DNA of 64,000 bases from Thermosediminibacter litoriperuensis (GCF_008124715.1 NZ_VNHO01000008.1:1-64000); one strand, 5' to 3'. Counted from the stretch's first letter, positions 25,370 through 34,727 are shown. Translations and numbers: made by a program. Notes: a model not told the origin generated them from the sequence alone.

Positions 25370-27295
25370 ATGGATGGATGCACTATACTGTTTAAACCCC
25401 AAAACAGGATCATAAAAGTGAAAGAAGGCACCAGCCTATTGGAAGCCGCCCGCAAGGCCGGGGTTTTCATCGACGCGCCCTGCGGCGGCAGTGGTCATTG
25501 TGGGAAATGCAGGATAAGGATACTCGAGGGAGATTACAGGTTTGAGAAATCTCTCGTTCTTCCCGATGCGGATTTTGAAAAAGGGATACGTCTGGCGTGC
25601 CTCACTTATGCACTGAGCGACATGGTCGTAGAGCCCCTGGAAATTAAGGTGACAAACGAGGTGCTGGTAGAGGATGTGGATCCCGGCGAAGAAGAAAAGG
25701 GGTGGATCAAAAAGGCTCGAAGGATGATGGAAGATTCGGGGATAGAAATTAAAAGCGGGTTAGAAAAAATAAGGCTCGCCCTCGACCCTCCAACCTTGGA
25801 CGATAATATCCCGGATTGGGAACGCCTTTGCGGGGGACTTGCGACAAAGTGCGGCCCCCAATCCCCCCGGTGTTCCCTGGATGTGTTGAAAAGGCTGCCG
25901 GGAACTCTTAGAGGGAATGGGTTTGATATAAACGTAATACTGGCAAGAGAACATGGCGATTGTGAGATAATAGACGTTAGGGGTTCCTGTGCGGATAAAC
26001 CCCTTTACGGGATATGTGTTGACGTGGGGACAACCACCGTAGCGGCAAATCTGGTGGAGCTTGAAACAGGAAAGATAAAGGAGTCGGCGAGCGCCGGAAA
26101 TCTCCAGATGCAGTACGGCGCCGATGTTATAAGCCGGATCATTTATTCGACCGGTGAAGGCGGTCTTGCCGCCCTCAAACATGCAGTCGTCGAGGGTACA
26201 ATAAACCGGCTGGTTGAAGAGATGACCGCGAGGCTTAATATATACCCGGAGGATATAATCTTTGGGGTTTTTGCGGGCAACACCACAATGGCTCATCTTC
26301 TTCTTGGAGTTGAAGCGGAAAACATACGGCTGGAACCCTATATACCAGCTTTTAGGAACCATCCACCGCTTAAGGCTAGGGATGTGGGAATTCGTATAAA
26401 TCCCGACGCGCCGGTGTTTATAGTGCCGGGTGTGGCGAGTTATGTCGGTGGGGATATTGTTGCGGGGGTCCTGGCGGCCGGCATTTGGGACAGCGACGAG
26501 AATGTGCTGTTTCTCGATCTTGGTACCAACGGTGAGTTAGTATGCGGAAACCGGGAAGTCATGGTTGCCTGCGCGTGTTCGGCAGGCCCTGCTTTTGAAG
26601 GTGGAGAAATAAGCTGCGGCATGAGGGCTATGCGGGGAGCCATAGACGAAGTAACGATAGACGGAAGGACTTTAGAGCCCTGCTACAGCGTGGTAGGAGG
26701 TACCAAACCCCGCGGGATATGCGGTTCCGGTTTGATAGACCTCGTAGCCGCCATGTTTATGACGGGGATTATAGACCCGAAGGGAAAGATAAACGCCGGT
26801 TTGAAATCCGAAAGAATAAGATTCGACGATAACCTGGGCGTCCACGAATACGTAATAGCATCTCAGAACGAGACTGAAGACGGCCGCGAGATAACCATAA
26901 ATGAGATAGACTTGGACAATTTCATCAGGGCAAAAGGTGCGGTCTACGCCGGGATAAGGACGCTGCTTAAAACCCTTGATATGAATGTCACGGACATAAA
27001 TAAAATAATAATAGCCGGCGGCATAGGCAGAGACCTGAATATTAAAAATTCCATAAACATAGGCTTGCTGCCGGAATTGGAAGAAGAAAAGTTCGTTTAC
27101 ATCGGCAACAGTTCCCTCATTGGGTCCTATCTTTGCCTCATCAGCAGGGGGGCGAGAGAAAAAGCAAAACATATAGCGGAATCAATGACCTATGTGGAAC
27201 TCAGCGCCTTCCCCGGTTACATGGAAGAGTTCGTAGGGGCCTGTTTTCTGCCCCACACCGATATAAGGCTTTTTCCGGGTGTTATGAAGAAGTAG
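25370..27295 (+). CDS. acsV: Corrinoid activation/regeneration protein AcsV-like
   Basis: 641 residues. The N-terminal [2Fe-2S] domain has C38, C44, C47 and C77, with a longer gap before the fourth Cys than in the homologue at 3649. The ASKHA ATPase part has D-V-G-T-T-T near residue 217 and D-L-G-T-N-G near residue 382. It would re-reduce the AcsCD corrinoid to Co(I) with ATP. The position after the acs genes is the typical acsV place. A 171-base gap holds an inverted repeat but no clear promoter. Confidence 0.9.
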   Translation: MDGCTILFKPQNRIIKVKEGTSLLEAARKAGVFIDAPCGGSGHCGKCRIRILEGDYRFEKSLVLPDADFEKGIRLACLTYALSDMVVEPLEIKVTNEVLVEDVDPGEEEKGWIKKARRMMEDSGIEIKSGLEKIRLALDPPTLDDNIPDWERLCGGLATKCGPQSPRCSLDVLKRLPGTLRGNGFDINVILAREHGDCEIIDVRGSCADKPLYGICVDVGTTTVAANLVELETGKIKESASAGNLQMQYGADVISRIIYSTGEGGLAALKHAVVEGTINRLVEEMTARLNIYPEDIIFGVFAGNTTMAHLLLGVEAENIRLEPYIPAFRNHPPLKARDVGIRINPDAPVFIVPGVASYVGGDIVAGVLAAGIWDSDENVLFLDLGTNGELVCGNREVMVACACSAGPAFEGGEISCGMRAMRGAIDEVTIDGRTLEPCYSVVGGTKPRGICGSGLIDLVAAMFMTGIIDPKGKINAGLKSERIRFDDNLGVHEYVIASQNETEDGREITINEIDLDNFIRAKGAVYAGIRTLLKTLDMNVTDINKIIIAGGIGRDLNIKNSINIGLLPELEEEKFVYIGNSSLIGSYLCLISRGAREKAKHIAESMTYVELSAFPGYMEEFVGACFLPHTDIRLFPGVMKK

Positions 27296-27333
27296 AACGC
27301 AATCGGGTTCATGAAGAGAGTGAGGTGAAGAGT

Positions 27334-27522
27334 ATGTGCGAATCCAGGGCAGTTCTGCTTGAAGACGGCCGGGAAAAGGAACTAATGGAAAATGTCATTT
27401 ACCTAGAGCCCCGAAATGGCAGTATCTTCTTGTGCGACCTTCTCGGGAGAGAAATAACGGTGGAGGCCAGGATTAAGGAAATCAAGCTCCTCGACCACAA
27501 GATCATTCTGGTGAAGCAGTAG
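27334..27522 (+). CDS. cooT: CooT-family nickel-binding protein
   Basis: 62 residues starting M-C-E-S, with Cys2 as the only cysteine near the N-terminus. CooT of CO dehydrogenase operons binds one nickel per dimer through this Cys2. The length and small all-beta pattern (V-x-L-E-D-G-R, I-F-L-C-D-L-L-G-R-E) match the family. It closes the operon, 38 bases after acsV and before a strong terminator, so a nickel delivery role for AcsA/AcsB is likely. GTGAGGTGAAG precedes the ATG. Confidence 0.85.
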   Translation: MCESRAVLLEDGREKELMENVIYLEPRNGSIFLCDLLGREITVEARIKEIKLLDHKIILVKQ

Positions 27523-27576
27523 TTAACGGAATAAGTAAGGGCATTCGCCGCTGTTACGAAAGCAGCGCAATGAGGA

Positions 27577-27605
27577 GAAAGGTGAAACGAGACGTTTCAC
27601 CTTTC
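27577..27605 (+). terminator. Bidirectional intrinsic terminator
   Basis: A 13-bp perfect stem (27577-27589 with 27593-27605) with loop AGA is followed by TTTATCTTTC. It ends the Wood-Ljungdahl operon and, in the other direction, the two small minus-strand genes. Confidence 0.85.
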
Positions 27606-27613
27606 TTTATCTT

Positions 27614-27802
27614 TCAATTCTGCTTGTTATGCATCTTCAGCTTGACATCTTTCCGCGTGCCCGGCTGGTTGCTCTCCAGCTGGGCTTTCTGTGATTTGAC
27701 TTCCCGTGGACTGGGCCTGCCCGCAGGTTTGTATATATTTGATCCTATCTCGGTACGGGCAAAGGTCTTTTTACGGGCAAACAGCTTTTTCTTCAAAGAC
27801 AA
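27614..27802 (-). CDS. Small basic protein, unknown function
   Basis: 62 residues, rich in Lys/Arg, without Cys or membrane segment. It starts at TTG 27802, 6 bases behind a perfect AGGAGGG, which makes translation believable. It lies 12 bases after the 64-residue gene on the same strand and ends at the shared terminator. I do not recognise a family; the low-complexity basic character suits a nucleic-acid or ribosome-associated peptide, but that is a guess. Confidence 0.5.
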   Translation of the reverse strand: MSLKKKLFARKKTFARTEIGSNIYKPAGRPSPREVKSQKAQLESNQPGTRKDVKLKMHNKQN

Positions 27803-27814
27803 AACAATCCCTCC

Positions 27815-28009
27815 TCATGTTTGGTCCAGGCTGGACAGTACCTTATCGAAGAGGTCTATATCGCACCTCCCCCTGACCCAGTGTATGCAGGTCTCGCAGC
27901 TAACCGCCTTTTCCGCGTTATCAAAAGAGCTGGCTACCGCATCATCGCCGATGTAGGTATATCCGGGGCAGGCTTCTCCCACCGCGTGAAGTTGCATTTT
28001 ACTTACCAT
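27815..28009 (-). CDS. Small four-cysteine protein, unknown function
   Basis: 64 residues with C14, C38, C41 and C49, a spacing that could bind one metal or Fe-S cluster (C-x2-C-I-H-W-V-x-G-x-C at the core). ATG 28009 follows AGGAGTG at good spacing. It forms a two-gene unit with the basic 62-residue protein, convergent to the acs operon. The family is not recognised. Confidence 0.6.
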   Translation of the reverse strand: MVSKMQLHAVGEACPGYTYIGDDAVASSFDNAEKAVSCETCIHWVRGRCDIDLFDKVLSSLDQT

Positions 28010-28090
28010 TTTTTCACTCCTGTTCGGGCTTTTTTAACTCTGATATTATTGTGGGGCAATTTTAGATAAAATATTAAAATTTTAGCCGGA

Positions 28091-28119
28091 TTAACATTTC
28101 GACCAAACAGTTGTATAAT
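28091..28119 (+). promoter_or_regulatory. Sigma-A type promoter of the FmdB gene
   Basis: TTAACA at 28091-28096, 17 bases, TATAAT at 28114-28119; the coding start is 55 bases downstream. Confidence 0.65.
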
Positions 28120-28173
28120 ATAATTCAAGTATGAGTCAATAATCGGATTAAAGGTGTGAAAGGAGGATAGAAA

Positions 28174-28383
28174 ATGCCCGTTTACGAATACAAATGTGAA
28201 GACTGCGGACACCGATTTGAAGTACTCAGGAAGTTACAGGAAAGGGACGAACCCATCGAATGCCCCGGCTGCAGAAGCGGAAACACTCGCAGGGAGGTAT
28301 CGGCCTTCGGGACCGGCATAAGCAGCGGGAGTTCTGGAACGCCGGGCTCCTGCGGTTGCTCCGGGGGCTCGAAGTTCGGGTGA
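28174..28383 (+). CDS. FmdB-family zinc ribbon protein
   Basis: 69 residues: M-P-x-Y-E-Y-K-C-x-x-C-G near the N-terminus, a second C-P-G-C, and a Gly/Ser-rich tail. The two C-x2-C pairs form a rubredoxin-like zinc ribbon. The family is named after a putative regulatory protein of formamidase operons, but its function is not settled. GAAAGGAGG precedes the ATG. Confidence 0.88.
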   Translation: MPVYEYKCEDCGHRFEVLRKLQERDEPIECPGCRSGNTRREVSAFGTGISSGSSGTPGSCGCSGGSKFG

Positions 28384-28397
28384 GCTCAGGTTTAACA

Positions 28398-28412
28398 GCC
28401 CCCGGCGGGGGC
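28398..28412 (+). terminator. GC-rich hairpin after FmdB
   Basis: GCCCCC (28398-28403) and GGGGGC (28407-28412) pair across GGC, followed by a loose T-rich stretch. Confidence 0.5.
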
Positions 28413-28432
28413 CGTTTCATATTTGGGCGATA

Positions 28433-28461
28433 TTGTAAATAAAAAGGGCTTTTGTTACAAT
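28433..28461 (+). promoter_or_regulatory. Sigma-A type promoter of the mrfAB operon
   Basis: TTGTAA at 28433-28438, 17 bases, TACAAT at 28456-28461, 42 bases before the helicase start. Confidence 0.6.
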
Positions 28462-28502
28462 AAAAAGAAATGAACCATTCGGGAGGGGAGAGGGTCGATA
28501 AC

Positions 28503-30764
28503 ATGAATCTCGAACAGCTTTTGGTGAAACTAAAGAATTCGGACCGTTTTAAAAGATGCGTAACCCGGTGGGAGGTCATTCCTCCGAAAACGGCGGAATA
28601 CGAACCCTTTCCCGACTATCTCGATAAAAGACTCATTTTTGCCCTGAACAAAAAGGGCATTCACAGTCTTTATTCTCATCAGGCGAGAGCTCTGGAGGAG
28701 GTCACGAAAGGCAACTGCGTGGTGGTCGTGACTCCTACCGCTTCCGGGAAGACCCTATGCTATAACCTGCCTGTCCTCAACGCCATTATGCAGGATAAAA
28801 ACAGCAGAGCCATCTACCTCTTTCCTACGAAGGCCCTTTCCCAGGATCAGGTGGCCGAACTCATGGAAACGGTAGAGACTATGGGAGAGGATATAAAGAC
28901 CTTTACTTACGACGGCGACACCCCGCCTTCAGCCAGGGTGGCCATACGCAAGGACGGTCACATAGTTGTGACCAATCCCGATATGCTGCACACCGGTATA
29001 TTGCCCCACCACACCAAGTGGATAAAACTTTTTTCCAATTTGAAATACGTGGTAATAGACGAAGTCCATACTTACCGGGGGGTCTTCGGCAGCCATACCG
29101 CCAACGTTATCAGGCGCCTCCACAGGATATGCAGGTTTTACGGCTCAAATCCGGTATTCATATGCTGTTCGGCCACCATAGCCAATCCGAAGGAACTGGC
29201 CGAAAAACTCACCGGCAGGCAGATGGTACTCATCGACAGGAGCGGGGCGCCTTCCGGCGAAAAAAACGTGATTTTTTACAATCCCCCGGTCGTAAACCGG
29301 CAGCTCGGTATCAGGAAGAGCAGCCTTCTGGAGGCGAAAGACCTGGCCCTTGAGTTTTTAAAAAACGGCATTAAGACGATAGTATTCGCCAGGAGCCGGT
29401 TAGGCGTAGAGGTAATGCTCACGTATCTTAAGGAGGGAATGAAAAACGCCCTTTATGGTTCCGATTCCATAAGAGGCTACAGGGGCGGATATCTGCCCCG
29501 GGAAAGGCGCGAGATAGAGAAAGGCCTGAGGGAGAACCGGATTCTCGGGGTTGTCAGCACCAATGCCCTGGAGCTGGGTATAGATATAGGAGGACTGGAT
29601 GCCAGCATAATAACCGGCTATCCGGGTTCCATAGCAAGCACCTGGCAGCAGGCGGGCCGGGCCGGAAGGCGTTCGTCGGTATCGGCTTCTATACTCGTGG
29701 CCTCCAGCAGTCCCCTTGACCAGTATATAATAAACCACCCGGACTATTTCTTCGGTTCACCGCCCGAAAGCGGCCTGATAAACCCCGACAACCTGTACAT
29801 ACTGGTCAGCCATATAAAGTGTGCGGCTTTCGAGCTGCCCTTTGAAGACGGTGAAAAATTCGGCGTGGAGACCACCGAAGAGATACTTTCATTTTTGGAG
29901 AGCGAGAAAATCCTGCGCCATGTGGGGGGCAGGTGGCACTGGATGGCTGACGCCTTCCCGGCCGAAGAGATCAGTCTGCGCAGTGCTTCGACCGAGAATT
30001 TTGTAGTAGTGGACATCACCGAAGAGCCCAGGGTTATCGGAGAGGTGGACAGGGTCAGCGCCCCGATGCTCATCCATGAAGAGGCCATTTACATACACGG
30101 CGGTCAGCAGTACCAAGTGGAAAAGCTGGATTACGAGGAGAAAAAAGCCTACGTTAGGAAGGTCGATGTGGATTACTATACCGATGCGAACCTGGCGGTG
30201 GAAATAAAGGTACTGGATGTGTTAAAAGAACAGCCCCGGCGGGAAGATACCGCCAGGTACTTCGGAGAGGTTCTGGTTACGTCGCTCGCTACCATGTTTA
30301 AGAAAATTAAATTTTTTACCCATGAAAACGTGGGTTCCGGCCCCATACACCTGCCGCCGGAAGAGATGCATACCACGGCTTTCTGGTTTACGGTTCCGGA
30401 AACTATCTGCGGCCTCACGGCAGAAGATTTAAGATCAGGGCTTGCGGGTTTGTGCAACGTGCTGGTCAACATCGCTCCCCTTTACCTGATGTGCGACCCC
30501 AGGGATATCCGCGGCGTCATCCAGGTCAGGTCGCCCTTTACCCGGAAACCGACGATTTTCATCTACGACGCCTATCCAGGGGGAGTGGGCTTTGCCGAAA
30601 GGCTTTATCAGATGGATGTGCAACTTTTAAAAGCCGCCCGTCAGATCATCCTCGAATGCGGCTGCGACGACGGGTGTCCCTCATGTGTGGGGCCCCTGGA
30701 AGAAGTAGGTCCCGGCAGCAAAGCTTCCGCCTTAAAACTAATTCAAGGGGTGCTTTCCGATTGA
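28503..30764 (+). CDS. mrfA: DEAD/DEAH-box helicase with C-terminal DUF1998 zinc domain (MrfA/YprA-like)
   Basis: 753 residues. Walker A T-P-T-A-S-G-K-T lies near residue 77, the DEVH box near residue 186, and helicase C-terminal motifs S-T-N-A-L-E-L-G-I-D-I and Q-x-x-G-R-A-G-R follow. The C-terminus has C-G-C-D-D-G-C-P-S-C, the four-Cys zinc site of this family. In Bacillus subtilis MrfA with MrfB repairs mitomycin C damage. ATG 28503 sits behind GGGAGGGGAGAGG; ATG 28470 would lie before that site. It overlaps mrfB by 4 bases. Confidence 0.92.
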   Translation: MNLEQLLVKLKNSDRFKRCVTRWEVIPPKTAEYEPFPDYLDKRLIFALNKKGIHSLYSHQARALEEVTKGNCVVVVTPTASGKTLCYNLPVLNAIMQDKNSRAIYLFPTKALSQDQVAELMETVETMGEDIKTFTYDGDTPPSARVAIRKDGHIVVTNPDMLHTGILPHHTKWIKLFSNLKYVVIDEVHTYRGVFGSHTANVIRRLHRICRFYGSNPVFICCSATIANPKELAEKLTGRQMVLIDRSGAPSGEKNVIFYNPPVVNRQLGIRKSSLLEAKDLALEFLKNGIKTIVFARSRLGVEVMLTYLKEGMKNALYGSDSIRGYRGGYLPRERREIEKGLRENRILGVVSTNALELGIDIGGLDASIITGYPGSIASTWQQAGRAGRRSSVSASILVASSSPLDQYIINHPDYFFGSPPESGLINPDNLYILVSHIKCAAFELPFEDGEKFGVETTEEILSFLESEKILRHVGGRWHWMADAFPAEEISLRSASTENFVVVDITEEPRVIGEVDRVSAPMLIHEEAIYIHGGQQYQVEKLDYEEKKAYVRKVDVDYYTDANLAVEIKVLDVLKEQPRREDTARYFGEVLVTSLATMFKKIKFFTHENVGSGPIHLPPEEMHTTAFWFTVPETICGLTAEDLRSGLAGLCNVLVNIAPLYLMCDPRDIRGVIQVRSPFTRKPTIFIYDAYPGGVGFAERLYQMDVQLLKAARQIILECGCDDGCPSCVGPLEEVGPGSKASALKLIQGVLSD

Positions 30765-32023
30765 ACCTCTCGGAGAAATTGAAAGTCTTCGTTGCCGGAA
30801 AGGACAAAAAGGATTCATGTTATCCTGCAGCGGGAGAAGACAGTGATGAACTGAACCGTATCTCTCGCGTGCTCGGCGGTGAGCTTTTGGTAACTCCTTA
30901 CGGGAGGCACATAGCCGTAGAGAGGGTTTTTGAAGGGCATTTTTGCCACGCCGGTGTAATGCTGCGCTCTGTCCTGGAAATTTCCCCGGAAATAATAAAG
31001 CTCGCCGCCAAAAACACCGATTTTGCGGAGCTTGATTTTAAAAAGACGGCTTTTATTGATACGGAGACAACGGGCCTTGCCGGAGGTTCGGGGACCTATG
31101 CCTTTTTAATAGGAATCGGTTATTTCGAGGGGGACTCGTTCAAACTGGTGCAGTATTTTATGAGCGATTTCGACAGGGAGCCCGCAGTGCTTCACAGCCT
31201 GAGGGACCTGCTCGGCAATTTTCGGAGCGTGGTGAGTTTTAACGGAAAAGCCTACGATATACCGCTCCTTTCCGCCAGATTTCTCATAAACAGGATGGGA
31301 AATCCCCTGGAATCCCTGGCTCATCTCGACCTGCTCCATACCGCCAGGCGCATATTCCGTGAGCGACTTCAGAGCGTTAGCCTGTCGTCCCTGGAACAGT
31401 CCCTTTTTTATATGGCCAGGGAGGATGACGTACCCGGTTTTGAAATTCCTTCAATATATTTCAAATATCTCAGGGAAAAGGACCCGCTCCCCCTGAAACC
31501 CGTGCTGCACCACAATCGAATGGACATCCTCTCGCTGGTGAGCCTTCTGGTCAAAATAGGTCAGGCCCTGGGCGATCCATTTCAATCAGATGCCTGCTGC
31601 GGCCAGGATTACTACTGCCTTGGACGCCTGTACGAGGATATGGGGATGTTTAAAGAGAGCATCGAATGTTACAGGAGGGCCCTTGACGTGCCGGGCGTGA
31701 GGGACAGGGCTTATCGGCAGTTGTCTTTGCTCTATAAAAGGATGGGCCGGTGGGACGAAGCTGAAAAAATATGGATACAAATGGCCAGGGAAGGAATTTA
31801 CCTGCTCTTTGCACTGTTGGAACTTTCAAAGTTTTACGAGCACAGGAAGAGGGATTACGAGAATGCGGCCCGAACGGCTCGACAGGCTCTGGAACTGGTC
31901 TACAGCAAAAAAAGACTCCTGGGGGAGCACGATAGAACCGAAATAGAAGAAATAAAAAGGCGCTTAAATCGTATATTGTCGAAGATGTTAAAGGTGCGGG
32001 GGGATCAAATAAAAATTATATAA
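30761..32023 (+). CDS. mrfB: Ribonuclease H-like exonuclease with TPR tail (MrfB/YprB-like)
   Basis: 420 residues. The DEDD-type nuclease start F-I-D-T-E-T-T-G-L lies near residue 98, with further acidic positions in F-N-G-K-A-Y-D near residue 158 and the H-x-x-x-D of H-N-R-M-D-I near residue 251. The last ~150 residues are TPR-like helices. TTG 30761 overlaps the mrfA stop (TTGA), giving translational coupling. The mrfAB pair is known from B. subtilis. Confidence 0.88.
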   Translation: MNLSEKLKVFVAGKDKKDSCYPAAGEDSDELNRISRVLGGELLVTPYGRHIAVERVFEGHFCHAGVMLRSVLEISPEIIKLAAKNTDFAELDFKKTAFIDTETTGLAGGSGTYAFLIGIGYFEGDSFKLVQYFMSDFDREPAVLHSLRDLLGNFRSVVSFNGKAYDIPLLSARFLINRMGNPLESLAHLDLLHTARRIFRERLQSVSLSSLEQSLFYMAREDDVPGFEIPSIYFKYLREKDPLPLKPVLHHNRMDILSLVSLLVKIGQALGDPFQSDACCGQDYYCLGRLYEDMGMFKESIECYRRALDVPGVRDRAYRQLSLLYKRMGRWDEAEKIWIQMAREGIYLLFALLELSKFYEHRKRDYENAARTARQALELVYSKKRLLGEHDRTEIEEIKRRLNRILSKMLKVRGDQIKII

Positions 32024-32056
32024 AAGTCGAATAAAAGGCTGTGGAGGTGTTAAATT

Positions 32057-32578
32057 ATGAAAGACGCCATCAAAATGGCTGCCCAGCTGATGGCTCTTTC
32101 GGCCAGGACGGCCCCCAAAGCCGGCGGCAGGGACAACATCGAGATAAGGATAATCGAGGGCGAGGATCTGAAAAAAATAGCCGGTGAGATGTACGCTTAC
32201 GGAGAAAAGACGCAGAAGATCAATTTTGACAGGGACGGAAAAAACGTCGAAGATTCCGATGCGGTGCTACTCATCTCATTACACGGAGCCAAACCGATGG
32301 GGCTGAACTGCGGTGCCTGCGGTTATCCAGAATGCTCAAGGATTCCGGCATCGGTAAACGGGCCGGAATTTGCCGGACCGGTATGTGCATGGAAGTTGCT
32401 CGATCTGGGGATTGCCGTAGGGTCAGCGGTAAAAACCGCCAGCATACTGAATGTGGACAACCGCATAATGTACCGCATAGGCGTTATAGCCAGGAAGATG
32501 GGCCTTATAGACGGGGAAGTTGTGGTCGGTATCCCGCTGTCTGCAACCGGCAAAAATATTTTCTTTGATAGGAAATAA
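32057..32578 (+). CDS. DUF2148 ferredoxin-domain protein
   Basis: 173 residues with a C-G-A-C-G-Y-P-E-C motif near residue 84 and a later V-C-A-W-K-L segment near residue 113, together a possible 4-Cys Fe-S site. The family is common in strict anaerobes and its function is unknown. GGAGGTG precedes ATG 32057. It is followed by the T-box promoter of glyS, so it ends its own unit. Confidence 0.85.
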   Translation: MKDAIKMAAQLMALSARTAPKAGGRDNIEIRIIEGEDLKKIAGEMYAYGEKTQKINFDRDGKNVEDSDAVLLISLHGAKPMGLNCGACGYPECSRIPASVNGPEFAGPVCAWKLLDLGIAVGSAVKTASILNVDNRIMYRIGVIARKMGLIDGEVVVGIPLSATGKNIFFDRK

Positions 32579-32580
32579 AC

Positions 32581-32609
32581 TTGTATAGTGTGAGCCGCTG
32601 TGCTATAAT
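32581..32609 (+). promoter_or_regulatory. Promoter of the glyS T-box transcript
   Basis: TTGTAT at 32581-32586, 17 bases, TATAAT at 32604-32609, directly before the T-box leader. Confidence 0.65.
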
Positions 32610-32615
32610 ATATAA

Positions 32616-32833
32616 AAAATTTAAACATATACCTTCGGAAGAGTGCTTTCTCCCTGCCTGCAGCGAGCGGAGGATGGTGTGAGCTCCGCGGCACAGAAGG
32701 CATGTGGCAGCCGGAGGGATAGCATAATAAAATTTTACATGTTCTTTTAAAAGCGGCAGGCTATGGCCTGCAACTAGGGTGGAACCGTCCGCTGTCAGGA
32801 CCCCTAGACTGTTTGACCGGTCTAGGGGTTTTT
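32616..32833 (+). promoter_or_regulatory. Glycyl T-box leader with terminator
   Basis: The T-box core AGGGTGGAACCG lies at 32776-32787. Downstream CCCCTAGAC (32801-32809) pairs with GTCTAGGGG (32820-32828) and TTTTT follows, the classical terminator that competes with the antiterminator. A specifier candidate GGC (glycine) is at 32699-32701 in the AGAAGGCATG context. Uncharged tRNA-Gly would allow read-through into glyS. Confidence 0.93.
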
Positions 32834-32870
32834 AATTTTGCAATTTTTTTGGCAGAAAGGAGAGACGTAA

Positions 32871-34253
32871 ATGGCCGAGAGCGGAGAAAAGCTAATGAAC
32901 AAAATAGTTTCCCTGTGCAAAAGAAGAGGTTTTGTGTTCCAGGGGTCCGAAATATACGGAGGCCTTGCGAATACGTGGGACTACGGCCCGCTGGGGGTCG
33001 AGCTGAAACAGAATATAAAGAGAATATGGTGGAAAAAGGTCGTCTATGAGAGGGATGACGTGGTAGGCCTTGACAGCGCCATTTTGATGCACCCGAGGGT
33101 TTGGGAGGCTTCGGGGCACGTCGCCGGCTTTAACGACGCCCTGGTAGACTGCAAGCAGTGCAAGTCCAGGTTCAGGGCCGACCACCTCATCGAAGAGACC
33201 CTGGGCATGCATGTGGAAGGCAAGAGTGTCCAGGAACTTACGGAGATAATCCACGGCAACAGTATAAAATGCCCGGTATGCGGCGACGTTGCCTGGACCG
33301 ATGCCAGGATATTCAACCTGATGTTCAAGACCCACCAGGGGGTTACTGAAGATTCCAGTTCAGTAGTGTACCTGAGACCGGAGACCGCCCAGGGCATATT
33401 CGTGAACTTCAAAAACGTACTGGATAGCAGCCGCGTTAAACTTCCCTTTGGAATCGCGCAGATAGGCAAAGCTTTCAGAAATGAAATTACCCCAGGGAAC
33501 TTTATCTTCAGAACCCGGGAATTCGAACAGATGGAACTGGAATTCTTTGTAAAACCCGGAGAAGATATGGAATGGTTCGATTACTGGAGGCAGTTCACCA
33601 TGGACTTCTTCTTGTCGCTGGGGGTGAAAAAAGAAAACCTGCGCCTCCGGGATCATTCGCCGGAAGAACTTTCCCATTATTCCAAGGCCACCACAGACCT
33701 GGAATACAATTTCCCCTTCGGATGGGGTGAACTCTGGGGAGTCGCCAACAGGACCGACTACGACCTTTCGCGGCATATAGAGCATTCCGGAAAAAGCCTG
33801 ACCTATTTCGACCAGGAGGAAAACAGGCATATCGTTCCCTATGTAATAGAACCTTCGCTGGGCGTCGACAGGGCGATGCTGGCCATCCTCTGCGATGCTT
33901 ACAGGGAGGAAGAGGTGGATGGCGAGACCAGGGTAGTGCTCGGCTTTCACCCTGATGTGGCTCCCATCAAATGCGCCGTATTTCCGCTTTTCAAGAAAGA
34001 GCCGCTGGAAGAACTGGCGAGGAAGATCTACCGGGACCTTAAAAAATGTTATGTGGTGGAATACGACAATACGGGCAGCATAGGCAAGCGCTACCGCCGT
34101 CAGGACGAGATCGGAACCCCGTTGGCAATAACCGTGGATTTCGACAGCCTCGATGACCACAAGGTGACAGTTAGAAACAGGGATACCATGCTTCAGGACC
34201 GGATAGGAATAGACAATATCAAGGAATATCTGAAGGATAAACTCGGCTTTTAG
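32871..34253 (+). CDS. glyS: Glycyl-tRNA synthetase, alpha2 dimer type
   Basis: 460 residues, class II synthetase. Q-G-S-E-I-Y-G-G near the N-terminus, motif 2 region F-R-N-E-I-x-P near residue 203, and motif 3 region S-L-G-V-D-R near residue 325. An inserted C-x2-C / C-P-V-C-G pair near residues 96-142 suggests a zinc finger. GAAAGGAGAG precedes ATG 32871. Expression is under the T-box just upstream. Confidence 0.96.
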   Translation: MAESGEKLMNKIVSLCKRRGFVFQGSEIYGGLANTWDYGPLGVELKQNIKRIWWKKVVYERDDVVGLDSAILMHPRVWEASGHVAGFNDALVDCKQCKSRFRADHLIEETLGMHVEGKSVQELTEIIHGNSIKCPVCGDVAWTDARIFNLMFKTHQGVTEDSSSVVYLRPETAQGIFVNFKNVLDSSRVKLPFGIAQIGKAFRNEITPGNFIFRTREFEQMELEFFVKPGEDMEWFDYWRQFTMDFFLSLGVKKENLRLRDHSPEELSHYSKATTDLEYNFPFGWGELWGVANRTDYDLSRHIEHSGKSLTYFDQEENRHIVPYVIEPSLGVDRAMLAILCDAYREEEVDGETRVVLGFHPDVAPIKCAVFPLFKKEPLEELARKIYRDLKKCYVVEYDNTGSIGKRYRRQDEIGTPLAITVDFDSLDDHKVTVRNRDTMLQDRIGIDNIKEYLKDKLGF

Positions 34254-34279
34254 GTTTTTGTCCGTATACTTTTTGGAAA

Positions 34280-34316
34280 AACCGCCTACTCTATATTTGA
34301 GAAGGAGTGGGCGGTT
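34280..34316 (+). promoter_or_regulatory. 12-bp hairpin ending at a start codon, covering part of the ribosome site
   Basis: AACCGCCTACTC (34280-34291) pairs with GAGTGGGCGGTT (34305-34316), one G-T wobble. The right arm ends exactly one base before ATG 34317 and includes the GAG of the ribosome site GGAG. If formed in mRNA it would hide the initiation region of the next gene. It could also serve as a weak terminator of glyS. Confidence 0.5.
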
Positions 34317-34727
34317 ATGTATTATTACAGGTATGACGGGAACATCCTCGATTTCACGAGGGGCCCGCTTACTGGAAAAATATTGAAAATGGCGGACAAC
34401 TGTTTTATAAGGGAGAGAAAGGACCGTATAACCCTTTTCAGCCTGAAGCTCACAATGGTATGTCCCGGTACTTACAGAGAAGGCGGTTTGATGGAGTTTT
34501 TTATGCTGGTAAATAAGAAAAAAAGTTCGCCGACCTGCGACATGTGTTATTACGGCATTATGGGCCGCGGCAAGCTGTGTACTGTAAATTCCTTTCTGCT
34601 ACCAGGGCATTTTCACCATAAGAAGGCCAATTTTAATTCAATGGTCGCGCTGCTGCGCTACAATGGGTATCTGCAGTTGCCGGTGCCCGATCCACTTACG
34701 TGGAGCTATATGAACTTCAGGTATTAA
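34317..34727 (+). CDS. Hypothetical protein, 136 residues
   Basis: Soluble, with a C-x2-C motif (C-D-M-C-Y-Y near residue 75) and one further Cys, and many aromatic residues at both ends. ATG 34317 follows AAGGAG. It ends in a bidirectional terminator. I do not recognise a family. The start is embedded in the hairpin described just upstream, so translation may be controlled. Base composition matches the neighbours. Confidence 0.7.
   Translation: MYYYRYDGNILDFTRGPLTGKILKMADNCFIRERKDRITLFSLKLTMVCPGTYREGGLMEFFMLVNKKKSSPTCDMCYYGIMGRGKLCTVNSFLLPGHFHHKKANFNSMVALLRYNGYLQLPVPDPLTWSYMNFRY

Noticed and set aside
27570-27956. 128-codon plus-strand frame after cooT
   Set aside because: It lies within the terminator and opposite two minus-strand genes with good ribosome sites; it has no site of its own and no family resemblance.
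30452-30760. N-terminal extension of the MrfB-like frame into mrfA
   Set aside because: The extension is out-of-frame coding of mrfA without a ribosome site; TTG 30761 overlaps the mrfA stop in a coupled arrangement.
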